A stretch of DNA of 64,000 bases from an uncultured Clostridia bacterium (lineage in GTDB: Bacteria; Bacillota; Clostridia; Christensenellales; UBA1242). Shown here piece by piece: positions 7,961-16,309 of the stretch. The stretch covers positions 124,001-188,000 of the forward strand of contig CAKVNK010000001.1 in the NCBI GenBank assembly GCA_934777435.1, written 5' to 3'. The number at the start of each line of letters is the position of its first letter. Position 1 is the first letter of the stretch. The notes beneath the pieces were generated by a model. It ran no database searches and was not told the origin of the DNA. It saw only the letters and a list, made by a program, of their open reading frames with translations. Made by a program: the position numbers and the translations under genes.

Positions 7961-8076
7961 TTTTTATTTTGTACTAAACAAAATTTTTAAGTGATAACCA
8001 CTTCCGTGTTATGAGATGCGTTTTTGAAAATTTTAATATTATATTAAATTCTTGAAATGTGTTTTCTTTTTAATTT

Positions 8077-9318
8077 TTATTGAAGCAAAGTTTGAACTGC
8101 ATTTATCAAACCAATTTTACCTTGAGTGTAATTTATGCAACCTTGCAAATAGCCGGCAAATGGTGGACGGATAGGACCATCACAACTGAATTCGATTGTA
8201 CTACCTTGATTGAAACTGCCACTTGCCATAATAATTTTATCAGCATAACCTTCCATTTCACATGGCTCTGGCACTGAATTGCTATCCACTGCACTACCCT
8301 GCTGTATCGCTTTAACAAAGTTGATTAATTTGTTAGGTTCATTAAATTTGATGCAACAAACAATATCACTGATTGGTTGTTCAAGTGTTGGAATAGTTGT
8401 AAGCCCCAAATCAGAGATAGCCATACTAGCCAAACGAACTAACTTAACACTTTGTGCAACAACGTGTGGTGCACTGAAGATACCTTGGAAAAATGCTTTA
8501 TAACCTAATTCGTAACCACCAGCATCAAAACCAACAGCAGGGCTTGTCATTTGATATGAAATCAATTCAAGCAAATCTTTTTTACCTGCAACATAGCCAC
8601 CGCAAGGTGCAATGCCTGCCCCAAGGTTTTTAATCAAGCTACCAGCAACAACGTCAGCACCAACATCAGTTGGTTCAAGTGTTTCAGTAAATTCACCATA
8701 GCAGTTATCAACCATAATGGTTGCATTTGTATGCTTTTTAACTTCTTTAATTGCACGTTCAATTTGTGCTATTGTTAATGCATTACGCAAAGCATAGCCA
8801 CGAGAACGTTGAATATAAATCAAATTAGGGTTATATTTTTTGATTGCTTCTGCAATGGCTGGCAAATCAAAATCATTATCAACTAATTCAACTTGATGAT
8901 ATGCAATGTTATAGTCTTTTAAAGAACCTACGTTCTGCCCTTCTACACCCCAAATAACATCATGTAATGTGTCATATGGTGTGCCTGATAAGCAAAGCAT
9001 ATTTTGCCCTGGACGCAACAAACCAAACAAGCATTTTGAAAGTGCTTCAGTGCCACATGTTACTAATGGGCTAACCAAAGCATCTTCTGTGTGAAAGCAA
9101 CTTGCAAAAACTTGGCACAATTTTTGACGGCCTAAATCGTTATGACCATACCCATTGCTACCTGCAAAATGGTAGGCTTGCACATTATTTTCGCTGAAAG
9201 CATTAAGCACTTTCAGTTGGTTTTCAAATTCAATTCTTTCAATTTCAGCAAAAAGTGGTTTACACTTTTCTTCTGCTTTATTAACAATATCTATTGCTTT
9301 TTTATCTAATTTAATCAT
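8077..9318 (-). CDS. PLP-dependent methionine gamma-lyase family protein (aluminium resistance, YnbB-like)
   Basis: A 413-residue fold-type I PLP enzyme of the family annotated as aluminium resistance protein or methionine gamma-lyase family. The PLP-binding lysine lies in GSLIKNLGAG, with the upstream aspartate in MVDNCYGEF and a glycine-rich loop in VTCGTEALSK. Members resemble cystathionine lyases, but their true substrate is uncertain. It follows miaA with an 8-base overlap, the arrangement known from Bacillus (miaA-ynbB), which makes it the last gene of the mismatch-repair/tRNA-modification operon. Confidence 0.9.
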   Translation of the reverse strand: MIKLDKKAIDIVNKAEEKCKPLFAEIERIEFENQLKVLNAFSENNVQAYHFAGSNGYGHNDLGRQKLCQVFASCFHTEDALVSPLVTCGTEALSKCLFGLLRPGQNMLCLSGTPYDTLHDVIWGVEGQNVGSLKDYNIAYHQVELVDNDFDLPAIAEAIKKYNPNLIYIQRSRGYALRNALTIAQIERAIKEVKKHTNATIMVDNCYGEFTETLEPTDVGADVVAGSLIKNLGAGIAPCGGYVAGKKDLLELISYQMTSPAVGFDAGGYELGYKAFFQGIFSAPHVVAQSVKLVRLASMAISDLGLTTIPTLEQPISDIVCCIKFNEPNKLINFVKAIQQGSAVDSNSVPEPCEMEGYADKIIMASGSFNQGSTIEFSCDGPIRPPFAGYLQGCINYTQGKIGLINAVQTLLQ

Positions 9319-10201
9319 TTAAAAATCCTCTTATTTCCTTTTCGGCATCTTGTTTGTTTAACAATTTAATGCCATCTATTGTTTTTAAAAATGTAAGTTG
9401 ACGCTTACAATAATTGCGATTGTGTTGTTTTATAAGTTCAATGGTCTTTTCTTTTGTTTGTTTGCCAGCAAAATAATCAAACCACTCTCTATAATCAATC
9501 GAATTAAACGCTTGCATATCAGCAGTTGCACCAAGTTTAATCAAATTTCTAACTTCTTGCTCTAACCCTGCGTCAAGCATAATATCAACACGTTTATTAA
9601 GTTTGGCATATATTTCTTGCCTATCTGCCACAAGCCCAACACAGCAAACTTCAAAATCTTTTAGTGGACTTTCACTTTTTTCAACTTCAACATTGTTTGT
9701 TGCAAGTTCTAAATATCTAATAACACGTTTAATGTTGTTTGGATGCACTGCCTTTGCTTTGTTTGGTGCAATAGTGTTAAGCAAGTTCCAAACATATTGA
9801 CTACCCTTTTCTTCTGCTAATTGTGTGTATTTTTGCCTAAAATCTTGGTCAGCGGAAGAACCCAAAGTGTACCCTTCAAGCAACGCTTTGATATATAACC
9901 CTGTGCCACCACAAATAATTGGCAATTTTTTACGTGCCACAATATCGTTAACACAGTTCATACAATCTTGCACAAATTCTCCAACATTGTAACTGTCTGT
10001 AAAATCTTTTATATCAATCAAATGATGCGGAATACCTTGTTTTTCTTCTTCAGTAACTTTGGCACTGCCTATGTTTAATTGACGATAAATTTGCACACTG
10101 TCGGCAGAGATAACTTCTCCGTTATACTCTTTGGCAATTTTAACAGCCAAATCAGTTTTACCAGTGCCTGTAAAACCAGTGATGATAACTATTTTTTTCA
10201 T
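9311..10201 (-). CDS. miaA: tRNA dimethylallyltransferase
   Basis: MiaA adds a dimethylallyl group to A37 of tRNAs reading UNN codons, making i6A. The 296-residue protein has the P-loop GFTGTGKTDLA at residues 8-18, the SADSVQIYRQLNIGSAK segment that reads the target base, and CGGTGLYIKALLEG. Length is typical. Its product is the substrate for MiaB, encoded at the head of the same operon. The stop overlaps the start of the ynbB-like gene, and mutL lies 78 bases upstream. Confidence 0.97.
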   Translation of the reverse strand: MKKIVIITGFTGTGKTDLAVKIAKEYNGEVISADSVQIYRQLNIGSAKVTEEEKQGIPHHLIDIKDFTDSYNVGEFVQDCMNCVNDIVARKKLPIICGGTGLYIKALLEGYTLGSSADQDFRQKYTQLAEEKGSQYVWNLLNTIAPNKAKAVHPNNIKRVIRYLELATNNVEVEKSESPLKDFEVCCVGLVADRQEIYAKLNKRVDIMLDAGLEQEVRNLIKLGATADMQAFNSIDYREWFDYFAGKQTKEKTIELIKQHNRNYCKRQLTFLKTIDGIKLLNKQDAEKEIRGFLND

Positions 10202-10279
10202 TATTAATCCTATTAAGTGGTAAATTTATAAACATATTGTTTTAAATAATATTGATTAAACTGCCTTATCACTTTTGCA

Positions 10280-12196
10280 TTAAACAATACGTTTAAACCA
10301 TTTTTCAATTTCTGTGCGATTAACCACAGTAAGCACTGGACGTCCGTGCGGACAAAGTAAAACTGGGTTTTTCTCGTCTAAATCTTTTAACAATGCGTTA
10401 ATTTCCATTTCATTAAGTATCATGCCAGATTTTACACTGCTTTTGCATGCTTTTTGCATTAAATAGTGCCTAATTTCATTGTTAAGAGTTGGACGTAAAT
10501 TATTCATATCATGCAAACAATCAGCCACAAATTCTTTTAAATTAATGTCTTTAAGTTGCATTGGTATTGTATCAATTTCAATTTCAGTGTCACTGATTTT
10601 GTTAAGAATAAAGCCAAGTTCAGCCAATTTAGGTTGTAAGGTGCAAATATATTCAACTTCTTGTGCTGTTAAGGTTTGAGTGTAAGGCACCAGCAATTTT
10701 TGTTCAACGACTGCCCTATTTTCTACCATACGGGTAAATTTGTCATAATTCAATCTTTCGTGCCCAGCGTGGAAGTCTAACAAAATCATTTTATCGCCAC
10801 GTTCAATAACCAAAAATTCGTTAAACAACTGCCCCAGAACTTTAAAATCAACAACGTCTTCAATATTCTTATATTGATTGTTTTGTTCTGGTTTAAATTC
10901 AAACTTGCTTTGCTCTGTTGCTGGTGTCAAGTTGGTTGGTTGATTTAAAATATCATTTTTGGCACTTTCAACACTATTCTTGCTTGGTTTTGGAGGGGCT
11001 GTTGCTGTGTAAGAATAATTGTGATTTACCCCTTGTTTAGGCAAGTCAAATAAACTGAAAGGTGTAAAATTAGATTGTTTTAAATTTGAACTTCCAGTTA
11101 ACACAGGGTTTTGTGTTGGCTCAATTTCAATTTCCTTTAAACTGTTAATATCAACTTTAATTAATGGTTCTTCAACTGGTTGACTCACTGCTTGTTCAAT
11201 ATGATTTGTGTTTAATGAATCATATATTGCCCCACGTATTGCCGTGTAAACTAAATCATAAATTTGGCTTGGATTTGCAAATTTGATATTAATTTTGCTT
11301 GGGTGAACATTAACATCAACATCCATAGCAGGCATGGTTAAATTTAAAATATAAACTGGGAATTGACGTGTCATTAAATATTCTTCAAAAGCCATATAAC
11401 TGGCTTTTGAAACAATTTCATCAACAACATAACGTTTATTAACAATAAGGGTTTGATAAGTTGTGTTTGGCTTGCTATAACCAACTTTTGACACATAGCC
11501 AGTCAATTTAAGGTTGCCAATTTCTTTGTTTACTGGAATAATATTTTGTGTAAGTTCATCACCATACACACAATATATGGCGTCAAGTAATGTTTTACCA
11601 GTTGTTTTATAAATTGTTTTGCCGTCTGCAATATAGGTAAAATCAATATCTGGGTGTGCCAAAATATATCTGGCAATGATATTTGTTATTTTGCTTTCTT
11701 CTTGCTTTGGTTTACGTAAGAATTTACGCCTTGCAGGAGTGTTAAAGAATAAATTATTAACTTGAATTTTAGTGCCCACTGCACTTTCTGTTGGCACGAT
11801 TTCACCAAAATCACCACCATTAACTTCCATTTGATAAGCAATATCTTGATTTGGTGTTTTTGTTACAATTTTTGTTTGTGTTACGTTGGATATACTTGCC
11901 AACGCTTCACCCCTAAAACCTAAGGTTGAAATAGCGTTTAAATCGTCTAATTTTGAAATCTTACTGGTTGCGTGTGGTAAAAATGCTTTTACAATGTCGT
12001 CGTATTCAATACCTTTACCATTATCTTTGATAACGATGGAATCAATGCCACCATTTTTGATTTCAACCAACAACTTATCTGCCCCAGCGTCAAGCGAGTT
12101 ATCAATAAGTTCTTTAACAATCGAAAAAGGGCTTTCAACAACTTCACCTGCTGAAATTCGGTTAATAATCATACTATCCAAGATATTGATTGCCAT
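10280..12196 (-). CDS. mutL: DNA mismatch repair protein MutL
   Basis: MutL couples mismatch recognition by MutS to strand incision. The 638-residue protein has the GHKL ATPase core (IVKELIDNSLDAGA, IKDNGKGI, TLGFRGEALASIS), a Gln/Pro/Asn-rich linker around residues 345-445, and a C-terminal dimerisation/endonuclease domain. The metal-binding motif usually written DQHAxxE reads DFHAGHERL here, with Phe replacing Gln. The motifs ACKSSVKSG and CPHGRP are present, so endonuclease activity is likely. AAAGGAG precedes the ATG. mutS lies 121 bases upstream in the same direction. Confidence 0.97.
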   Translation of the reverse strand: MAINILDSMIINRISAGEVVESPFSIVKELIDNSLDAGADKLLVEIKNGGIDSIVIKDNGKGIEYDDIVKAFLPHATSKISKLDDLNAISTLGFRGEALASISNVTQTKIVTKTPNQDIAYQMEVNGGDFGEIVPTESAVGTKIQVNNLFFNTPARRKFLRKPKQEESKITNIIARYILAHPDIDFTYIADGKTIYKTTGKTLLDAIYCVYGDELTQNIIPVNKEIGNLKLTGYVSKVGYSKPNTTYQTLIVNKRYVVDEIVSKASYMAFEEYLMTRQFPVYILNLTMPAMDVDVNVHPSKINIKFANPSQIYDLVYTAIRGAIYDSLNTNHIEQAVSQPVEEPLIKVDINSLKEIEIEPTQNPVLTGSSNLKQSNFTPFSLFDLPKQGVNHNYSYTATAPPKPSKNSVESAKNDILNQPTNLTPATEQSKFEFKPEQNNQYKNIEDVVDFKVLGQLFNEFLVIERGDKMILLDFHAGHERLNYDKFTRMVENRAVVEQKLLVPYTQTLTAQEVEYICTLQPKLAELGFILNKISDTEIEIDTIPMQLKDINLKEFVADCLHDMNNLRPTLNNEIRHYLMQKACKSSVKSGMILNEMEINALLKDLDEKNPVLLCPHGRPVLTVVNRTEIEKWFKRIV

Positions 12197-12317
12197 AGCT
12201 TCTCCTTTATGTTTTAGGTTATAATTTTTGTTTATTAGTCTTTTAATTAGTATTTAAATAATAATCGAAAACACATTTAATACAGATTAAAATTAATTTT
12301 TCATTGATTAATTATGT

Positions 12318-14897
12318 TTATTTTGCAAGTTCAATTAATCTTATTAAAGTGTCAAATGCTGTTAAAGGTGTTAATGTATTAGGATCTATTGAACGCAAAT
12401 TATCAAGCACTTCACTTTCTTTTTGAACGTCATTATTAACTTTTTGAGTTTCAAATTCTTTTATTAACTCTTTTGCACGAGCGATAATTTCCTTTGGAAG
12501 CCCGGCTAAACTTGCAACTTCAATACCATAACTTCTGGTTGCACTGCCACGCATAATTTTACGCATAAACACAAGTTGCCCGCCAATTTCCTTAATAGAA
12601 ATACAGAAGTTTTTAACACCGTCATATAACCCTTCAAGTTGCATAAGTTCATGATAGTGTGTTGCAAACAAAGTTTTTGCGTTTAAGTGTTTTGAAAGGT
12701 ATTCAACCACTGCCCATGCAATAGACAAACCATCAAATGTTGATGTGCCTCGGCCAACTTCGTCCAAAATAATCAAACTATTGTTGGTTGCATAGTGTAA
12801 AATGTTAGCCACTTCAATCATTTCAACCATGAAAGTTGATTGCCCTACTGACAAGTCGTCACTTGCACCAATACGTGTGAATATGCGGTCTACCAAACAT
12901 ATTTCAGCCTTACGTGCTGGCACAAAACTGCCAATATGAGCCATATAAGTGATTAACGCCACTTGACGCATATATGTTGATTTACCGGCCATATTTGGAC
13001 CAGTTAAAATCATTGTGCGTTGGTCTGTTTCGTTCAATTTGCAATCGTTTGTGATAAAATCGCTATCACGTTGCATACGCTCAACAACTGGGTGTCTGCC
13101 TGCTTCAATATTAATTTCCTTGCCTGTGGTGATTGTTGGACGGTGATAATCGTTTGCGATTGCCACAGTTGCCAATGAATAAATACAATCCACTTGTGCA
13201 ATAACACGTGCAATTTGTTGCAAAACAAAAGCGTTTGCAAGGATTTGGTCTTTAACTTGTTCAAATATGCTTTCTTCTAAATTTAAAGCATTTTCCTGTG
13301 AATTGAACACTTCCTCTTCAAACTGTTTAAGTTCTTCTGTTATGTATCTTTCAGCATTTGCTGTGGTTTGTTTACGCACATAATTAAATGGCACTTGTTC
13401 AGCATATTGTTTGCCAATTTCAATGTAGTAGCCAAACACACGGTTATGCCCTATTCTTAAAGTTTTAATGCCAGTTTTTTCTCTTTCTTGTGCTTCCATT
13501 GCATCAATATATGCAGTGGCTTGGTCACGCAAAGATTTGATATGGTCAAGTTGAGCATTAAAGCCAGGTTTGATATAATTGCCATTTTTGAAAAGTAAAG
13601 GTGGTTCGTCCACGATTGTGGCATTAATCATATCAGCAATTTCATGCACATCAACAAGTTGTTTTGAAAGTTCTAATAAATCGTTGTTTGTGCTTACTGA
13701 AAGCACCTTTTTGATAAGTGGCACTTGATAAAGTGATATTTTAAGTGCAACGCAATCTTTTGGTGAAAAACTGCCATAGCCAACTTTACCAACAATACGT
13801 TCAATATCTTGCACTTTGGCAAGGGCTGTTTTAAGGTTTGCTCTCATTAAAGTGTCACCAACTAAGGCTTCAACCATACTCAAACGTTTGTCAATTTCCG
13901 CTTTATTTTGAAGTGGTTGCCTTACCCAGTTACGCAATAATCTTGAACCAATATTTGTGCAAGTGTTATCTAAAACCCAAAGCAGTGTGCCTTTTTTATC
14001 ACCATCACGCATTGTTTGTTCAATTTCCAAATTACGGCGTGTGTTTGTGTCAAGATACATAAATTCTTGGTCATATATCTTTTTAGGGAAATTTAAGTGT
14101 TTTAAATCTCTTTTTTGTGTTTCTTGAAAATATGTAAGCAATGCCCCAATAGGTGCAACACATAATTTAGAATCAATATCAAAACCTTTAAGTGATTTAA
14201 GGTTGTATTGATTTAAGATTTTTTCTTGTGCATCATTTTGGTTAAATGCCCAATCAAAATATTCTTGGAAACGGTATCCATCACGCATAAAACAAACCAA
14301 ATGTTTGCTTAATTCCATCATTTGCTTGTTGCAAATAATTTCACTTGGCATAATGCGTACAATTTGGTCATTAATATATTCATCAATATTGTTGCCAGTG
14401 TATTCTGCAACTTTAATTTCACCAGTTGATAAATCACTATAAGCATATGAAACAGCGTTTTTTTCAGCGTAAATGCACATGATATAAGAGTTTTTGCGTT
14501 CATTAAGCATTGAACTTTCAACCACTGTGCCAGGGGTTATAATACGCACAATTTCACGTTGAACAAGGCCATTTCTAACTTCGTCTGTCTGTTCACAAAT
14601 TGCAACTTTATAACCACGTTCAATCAAACGTTGAGCATATGATTCATAAGCATGAAAAGGTATGCCACACATCGGTGCTCGTTCACCCACCCCACAATCT
14701 TTGCCTGTAAGTGTTAAATCAAGCACACGGCTACCAATAACTGCGTCATCTAAAAACAACTCGTAAAAGTCGCCTAAACGGTAAAATATAATGCAATCTT
14801 CATTGTTTTCTTTTATTGATAAAAATTGCTTGATAACTGGTGATAATTTTTTGTTGTTGGAGTTAAAAATCTCTTTATTTACATAAGACTCAGTCAT
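12318..14897 (-). CDS. mutS: DNA mismatch repair protein MutS
   Basis: MutS recognises mispaired bases and short loops. At 859 residues it is full length. The N-terminal mismatch-binding domain has the FYELF wedge (RLGDFYELFLDDA, near residue 46). Connector, core and clamp domains follow, then the ABC ATPase with Walker A TGPNMAGKST and Walker B LIILDEVGRGTSTFDG, and the C-terminal helix-turn-helix. Its start codon overlaps the miaB stop by 8 bases, indicating translational coupling. It forms the mismatch-repair pair with mutL. Confidence 0.98.
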   Translation of the reverse strand: MTESYVNKEIFNSNNKKLSPVIKQFLSIKENNEDCIIFYRLGDFYELFLDDAVIGSRVLDLTLTGKDCGVGERAPMCGIPFHAYESYAQRLIERGYKVAICEQTDEVRNGLVQREIVRIITPGTVVESSMLNERKNSYIMCIYAEKNAVSYAYSDLSTGEIKVAEYTGNNIDEYINDQIVRIMPSEIICNKQMMELSKHLVCFMRDGYRFQEYFDWAFNQNDAQEKILNQYNLKSLKGFDIDSKLCVAPIGALLTYFQETQKRDLKHLNFPKKIYDQEFMYLDTNTRRNLEIEQTMRDGDKKGTLLWVLDNTCTNIGSRLLRNWVRQPLQNKAEIDKRLSMVEALVGDTLMRANLKTALAKVQDIERIVGKVGYGSFSPKDCVALKISLYQVPLIKKVLSVSTNNDLLELSKQLVDVHEIADMINATIVDEPPLLFKNGNYIKPGFNAQLDHIKSLRDQATAYIDAMEAQEREKTGIKTLRIGHNRVFGYYIEIGKQYAEQVPFNYVRKQTTANAERYITEELKQFEEEVFNSQENALNLEESIFEQVKDQILANAFVLQQIARVIAQVDCIYSLATVAIANDYHRPTITTGKEINIEAGRHPVVERMQRDSDFITNDCKLNETDQRTMILTGPNMAGKSTYMRQVALITYMAHIGSFVPARKAEICLVDRIFTRIGASDDLSVGQSTFMVEMIEVANILHYATNNSLIILDEVGRGTSTFDGLSIAWAVVEYLSKHLNAKTLFATHYHELMQLEGLYDGVKNFCISIKEIGGQLVFMRKIMRGSATRSYGIEVASLAGLPKEIIARAKELIKEFETQKVNNDVQKESEVLDNLRSIDPNTLTPLTAFDTLIRLIELAK

Positions 14898-16221
14898 CTA
14901 TCACCACCCCAGATAATTTGTGGTTGCGTATGCCTTCCACTTTAACATCTGCAAAATAGTTTTCATTATTAAATTTATAACTTGGCAAATAAATTTCTCT
15001 GCCACCATCAGTCAACCCCATTGCCACACCGTTCACAGTGCGGATAAGGCAATTATATGTTTTATTGATAGTGCGAGCCATCAAGTCTTTTGAAATAATC
15101 TTTTGTTGGTTAAGCAAGTTATTAACACGTTTATTTTTCACTTTATCATCAATTTGGTCAACAAAAGTTGCTGCTGGTGTGCCAGTTCTTGGTGAATACA
15201 TAAAAGCAAAAACTTGGTCATATTTAACCTTTTTAATCAACTTTAAGGTTTGGTTATAATCTTTATCAGTTTCACCTGGGAAGCCAACAATAATATCGGT
15301 AGAAAGTGAAATGTTTGGTATAGAGCGTTTAACCTTGCGGATAATTTTATAATAGTGCTTTATATCATAATGCCTATTCATACGTTTAAGCACTTTTGTG
15401 CTACCAGATTGAACCGGCAAATGAAGGGCTTTAGCAACTTTATCTTGCTCTTTCATCACTTTGATAAGTTCCAAATCAAAGTCCATAGGGTGTGATGTCA
15501 TAAACTTGATTTTAAAATCGCCTTCAATTTTGCAGAGTTCATTAAGCAAAGTGGCAAAATTTGTTTTAGGTGTTAAATCTTTACCATATGAGTTAACATT
15601 TTGTCCTAACAAAGTGATGTATTTATAGTTTTGTTTTTGCACAAGGTCTTTAACTTCTTTGTAAATATCAGCCATAGGGCGGCTTGTTTCACGCCCACGC
15701 ACATACGGAACAATGCAATAAGTGCAGAACTTGTTGCAACCATAAATAATGTTAACATAGGCGTTTATTTTATCATCTCTAATGCAGGTGTCAGTTTCCA
15801 TACCATTAACTGGTGCGTCAACAATTTCAACAATACGTTTGCGGTCTTTAAGCAAGCGTTTGATATATTCACCAAGCATGTTAAGATTGTGTGTGCCAAT
15901 AACAATATCAACAAAGGTAAGGCGTTTTTTAAAGTCATACTTACCATTTTTTTGTTGAGGCATACAACCGCAAACAACAATTATACGGTTAGGGTCTTCA
16001 GCCTTCCATTTTTTAAGGGCCGCAATGTTGCTATATGCTTTATCTTCTGCCCCTTCACGTATACAACAGGTATTAAAAACAACAACTGTTGCTTTTGCAA
16101 CATCGTCAGTTTCTGCCATACCAAAAGTGTATAAAATGCCACGCAACTTTTCACTTTCATGAACGTTCATTTGGCAACCATAAGTTTCAATGTGATAATA
16201 TTTTCCGTTTAATTCTTTCAT
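14890..16221 (-). CDS. miaB: tRNA-2-methylthio-N6-dimethylallyladenosine synthase
   Basis: MiaB is a radical-SAM methylthiotransferase that converts i6A37 to ms2i6A37 in tRNA. The UPF0004 domain binds one cluster (ETYGCQMN, NTCCIRE, CGCMPQ). The radical-SAM motif is CNKFCTYCIVP, followed by a TRAM domain at the C-terminus. I start at 16221, giving 443 residues; a longer frame from 16257 would include the promoter -35. No ribosome site precedes this ATG, and the promoter -10 ends 7 bases upstream, so the mRNA may be leaderless. It heads the operon with mutS, mutL and miaA. Confidence 0.95.
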   Translation of the reverse strand: MKELNGKYYHIETYGCQMNVHESEKLRGILYTFGMAETDDVAKATVVVFNTCCIREGAEDKAYSNIAALKKWKAEDPNRIIVVCGCMPQQKNGKYDFKKRLTFVDIVIGTHNLNMLGEYIKRLLKDRKRIVEIVDAPVNGMETDTCIRDDKINAYVNIIYGCNKFCTYCIVPYVRGRETSRPMADIYKEVKDLVQKQNYKYITLLGQNVNSYGKDLTPKTNFATLLNELCKIEGDFKIKFMTSHPMDFDLELIKVMKEQDKVAKALHLPVQSGSTKVLKRMNRHYDIKHYYKIIRKVKRSIPNISLSTDIIVGFPGETDKDYNQTLKLIKKVKYDQVFAFMYSPRTGTPAATFVDQIDDKVKNKRVNNLLNQQKIISKDLMARTINKTYNCLIRTVNGVAMGLTDGGREIYLPSYKFNNENYFADVKVEGIRNHKLSGVVIDD

Positions 16222-16228
16222 AAGATAC

Positions 16229-16257
16229 ATTATAAACAAATAAAGCGATTTTTTCAA
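16229..16257 (-). promoter_or_regulatory. miaB operon promoter, possibly giving a leaderless mRNA
   Basis: On the minus strand TTGAAA (16252-16257) and TATAAT (16229-16234) have a 17-base spacer. Only 7 bases separate the -10 from the ATG at 16221, so transcription would begin at or next to the A of the start codon. Confidence 0.7.
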
Positions 16258-16309
16258 CTAAAATGTTACATTTTAAATTATTTTTCAACATTTTGCAAAT
16301 AATAAATTG

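Larger units (their letters stand above)
6879..8076. other. Long AT-rich region without genes between serS and ynbB
   Basis: About 1.2 kb between convergent genes. It holds the serS terminator (6989-7020), copies of the 15-mer element, an inverted repeat with 10-bp arms (AATTTGGCAA, 7405-7414, with its complement at 7427-7436), DnaA-box-like sequences at 7709-7717, 7726-7734 and 7822-7830, and the terminator of the opposite operon (7932-7960). The only longer frame (7750-7947) overlaps the palindrome, has no good ribosome site, and is not called. The gene-free core is about 900 bases, unusually long for this gene-dense window. Confidence 0.7.

Noticed and set aside
15631..16134. A 167-codon frame antisense to miaB.
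   Set aside because: It is a mirror of the conserved miaB frame with Phe/Ile/Asn-rich composition and no ribosome site. Similar long antisense frames over infB, topA and hslU were dismissed for the same reason.
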